From Tanytarsus gracilentus (taxonomy: Eukaryota > Arthropoda > Insecta > Diptera > Chironomidae): a DNA stretch of 64,000 nucleotides. The position numbers were made by a program, and so were the translations under genes. Of this stretch, positions 63,101-64,000 are shown one piece after another; positions within the stretch are counted from its first letter, which is position 1; every line of letters begins with the position of its first letter. Under the pieces are notes generated by a model. That model saw only the letters and a list, made by a program, of their open reading frames with translations, made no database searches and was not told the origin of the DNA. The DNA is taken from NCBI GenBank assembly GCA_038502055.1, contig JAXRKN010000037.1, forward strand, positions 1,984,001 through 2,048,000. Reading direction: 5' to 3'.

Positions 63101-64000
63101 GTGTGACGATGAAAACTTCATACATGGAAATCACGATGAAGCTTGAGGATGTTATTGTTACGGATTTAAATCCGAGAACAATTCATTCAAACATCTTATC
63201 GATTGTCGGCGGTGATGCACTGAGAGTTCGTCTTGTGATTTATGACTTGGAACAAACAGCAAATTATAATTCCGATAATATGATGATCGATGTCTCTATG
63301 GGATGTGCCAAAATTTATTTTATGAATTGGTTCGTCACGTCAGTTCTGAGTTTTCTCGATCATTTCCAAACGGCTCAAGAGAGAATAAAGGAGGCTAGTA
63401 AAGCGGCAGCAGAAGCCGCAAAGCAATCGGCCGTTCAAGCTTACGAGCAAGCAACACGAATTCGAATAGCTGTGAAAATTAAGGCACCAATCATTCTCGT
63501 ACCCGTACATTCGCAAAGCTGCGAAGCAATTTTAATTGATTTGGGTAATCTCAAAATTTCAAACTTCATTAAGAGCATTGAAGTGGAAAATGAGCGTGGA
63601 CCAGCCCTCATAGACGAGATGAAAGTGGAATTAACCGATATTAAATTATCGAAAGTTCAATTACACGCTGAGAATGAGAATGCAGTAGCAGCAGCAAGTA
63701 CATCTTCACGCTTCCAGTCCCTAGGTGAGCTTTATAATTAGTTTGCTAATTTGTAAACTTTTTTACAAAATAAAATTGTTTATTTCACAGATTTAACTTA
63801 TGATCTAGAATGTCAAGATTGTCTATTAAAGCCAACGAGCTTTGCACTAATGGTCAAGCGTAATTTAACCTCAAGCTGGTACAAGGATTACCCTCAAATG
63901 GTGAGATTTTTATCCTCTCATTGATTTTCTCATGATGTCCATTGTTCATCTTTAACATTCACAGGAGATTTCGGGTCGTTTACCCTCAATTGAGCTTAAT
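54179..64000 (+). CDS. Vps13: Vps13 (VPS13A/C-type) lipid-transfer protein, N-terminal part, runs off window
   Basis: Large bridge-like protein that moves lipids between membranes at contact sites. Nine exons or parts are present: 54179-54278, 58613-58897, 59023-60531, 60860-61938, 61996-62302, 62863-62969, 63082-63724, 63791-63900 and 63965 onward, together 1,392 residues with no frame break. The chorein N-terminal domain is unmistakable: MVFESIVADILNRYLGDYVE, then LKIGIWGGDVVLRNL, and WKNLYSAPVEAYIDRLYLL. DIHIRYED, the YRKFRPHG and AKEWWHFSFRCVLE motifs and the Trp-rich PKGWFSGWWGGKKDE segment are typical of VPS13A/C. Human VPS13A and VPS13C both exceed 3,000 residues, so most of the protein lies beyond 64000. 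The ATG at 54179 fits the conserved N-terminus. Intron 1 (4.3 kb) hosts two antisense genes. Confidence 0.96.
55735..55740 (-). terminator. Polyadenylation signal of nested gene A
   Basis: TTTATT on the plus strand reads AATAAA on the minus strand, 115 bases past the stop codon at 55855. Confidence 0.5.
55855..56361 (-). CDS. Nested gene A: small secreted protein with one four-cysteine module, 145 aa
   Basis: Two coding exons. Exon 1 (56361-56351) contributes only 11 bases (ATGGAGTTTAG) before a GTGATTG donor; exon 2 is 56281-55855. A start in the contiguous frame at 56346 would bypass the intron but would place a poor, basic leader before the hydrophobic stretch; the spliced form gives a proper signal peptide (MEFRKSTLITIAIVLLWHID). 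The mature protein is small, helical and charged with exactly four cysteines (C31, C58, C89, C140). It matches the module of nested gene B in Cys spacing and in phrases such as CVEAIKKFSDKI and EALAAIDPKEKSAKLSAVEGF. Family function is unknown to me; similar secreted four-Cys proteins appear in other flies. A disulfide-bonded extracellular role is inferred. Confidence 0.82.
56972..56977 (-). terminator. Polyadenylation signal of nested gene B
   Basis: TTTATT on the plus strand (AATAAA on the minus strand) begins only 13 bases past the stop codon, implying a very short 3' UTR. Confidence 0.45.
56990..58027 (-). CDS. Nested gene B: secreted protein with two four-cysteine modules, 297 aa
   Basis: Two coding exons: 58027-58017 (11 bases, ATGGATTTGAG, donor GTGAGA) and 57872-56990. 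Joined, they give a good signal peptide (MDLRAIFYMIAVVAFSTSF, cleaved near residue 25). The mature chain has exactly eight cysteines in two modules: C37, C68, C99, C149 and C176, C208, C245, C297. Spacings (31/31/50 and 32/37/52) parallel gene A (27/31/51). Each module has conserved wording around Cys2 (CSSARQNLISEI, CVEMIRKSNAEI) and after Cys3 (CVYEMLTGSEKFAHFIMK, CAVDKFREANYFDLILK). Two N-x-S/T sites cluster before Cys4 of module 1. It is a tandem paralogue of gene A that gained an internal duplication, or A lost a module. Function unknown. Confidence 0.85.
58100..58107 (-). promoter_or_regulatory. TATA box of nested gene B
   Basis: TATAAAAG on the minus strand, about 73 bases upstream of the start codon at 58027. 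A TCACAGT initiator-like sequence lies roughly 30 bases downstream of it, near 58075. This spacing fits a focused core promoter and a 5' UTR of about 50 bases, which suits a strongly or tissue-specifically expressed secreted-protein gene. Confidence 0.55.

Noticed and set aside
1..64000. tRNA, rRNA and CRISPR search by eye
   Set aside because: No convincing tRNA A-box/B-box pair, rRNA segment or regularly spaced repeat array was found; the few GTTCGAA occurrences have no cloverleaf context.

Overview
The window is strongly AT-rich animal DNA with many short introns (about 50-70 bases) and a few multi-kilobase ones. The gene set (Evi5, a pentagone/SMOC-type protein, an insect CCHamide-type receptor, eEFSec, Syx6, Vps13) points to an insect. 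The compact splicing and AT bias suggest a fly, probably a nematoceran midge or mosquito relative; that placement is an inference. All gene models were assembled by hand from splice signals, reading-frame continuity and family motifs. In every model given, exon phases join without a frame break.

Region by region. 1-1210: no gene seen. 1211-2872 (-): a complete GALK2-like GHMP kinase, divergent from evi5 (+). Evi5 has a probable non-coding first exon ending at 4017, an 8.1 kb first intron holding a 663-bp non-autonomous hAT-like transposon (5483-6145), and coding exons at 12504-16164. 17037-18096 (-): a FAM47-like protein, convergent with evi5. 18459-19937 (+): an intronless F-box protein. 21501-27046 (+): a secreted SMOC/pentagone-type matrix protein in nine coding exons. 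27867-31915 (-): a 503-residue disordered protein I do not recognise, carrying a possible PP1-docking motif. 33601-35643 (-): TM2D1 and a DRAM-family membrane protein in tandem. 35933-37593 (+): eEFSec, the selenocysteine elongation factor, divergent from the DRAM gene. 38556-39691 (-): syntaxin 6. 42887-49231 (+): a CCHamide/bombesin-type GPCR in eight coding exons. 51000-51491 (-): a 144-residue four-helix membrane orphan. 54179 to the window end (+): the first 1,392 residues of Vps13. Its 4.3 kb first intron carries two complete antisense genes for small secreted four-cysteine-module proteins.

The genes do not form one pathway. They are ordinary housekeeping, trafficking (Evi5, Syx6, Vps13, DRAM), signalling (pentagone/SMOC, CCHamide-type receptor, TM2D1) and translation (eEFSec) genes. 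The least conventional items are the nested tandem secreted-protein paralogues in Vps13 intron 1, with one and two copies of the same module and an identical first-exon layout; the hAT-like element with intact 8-bp target duplications; two very short coding exons (21 nt in evi5, 16 nt in the GPCR); and several lineage-restricted or unrecognised proteins.
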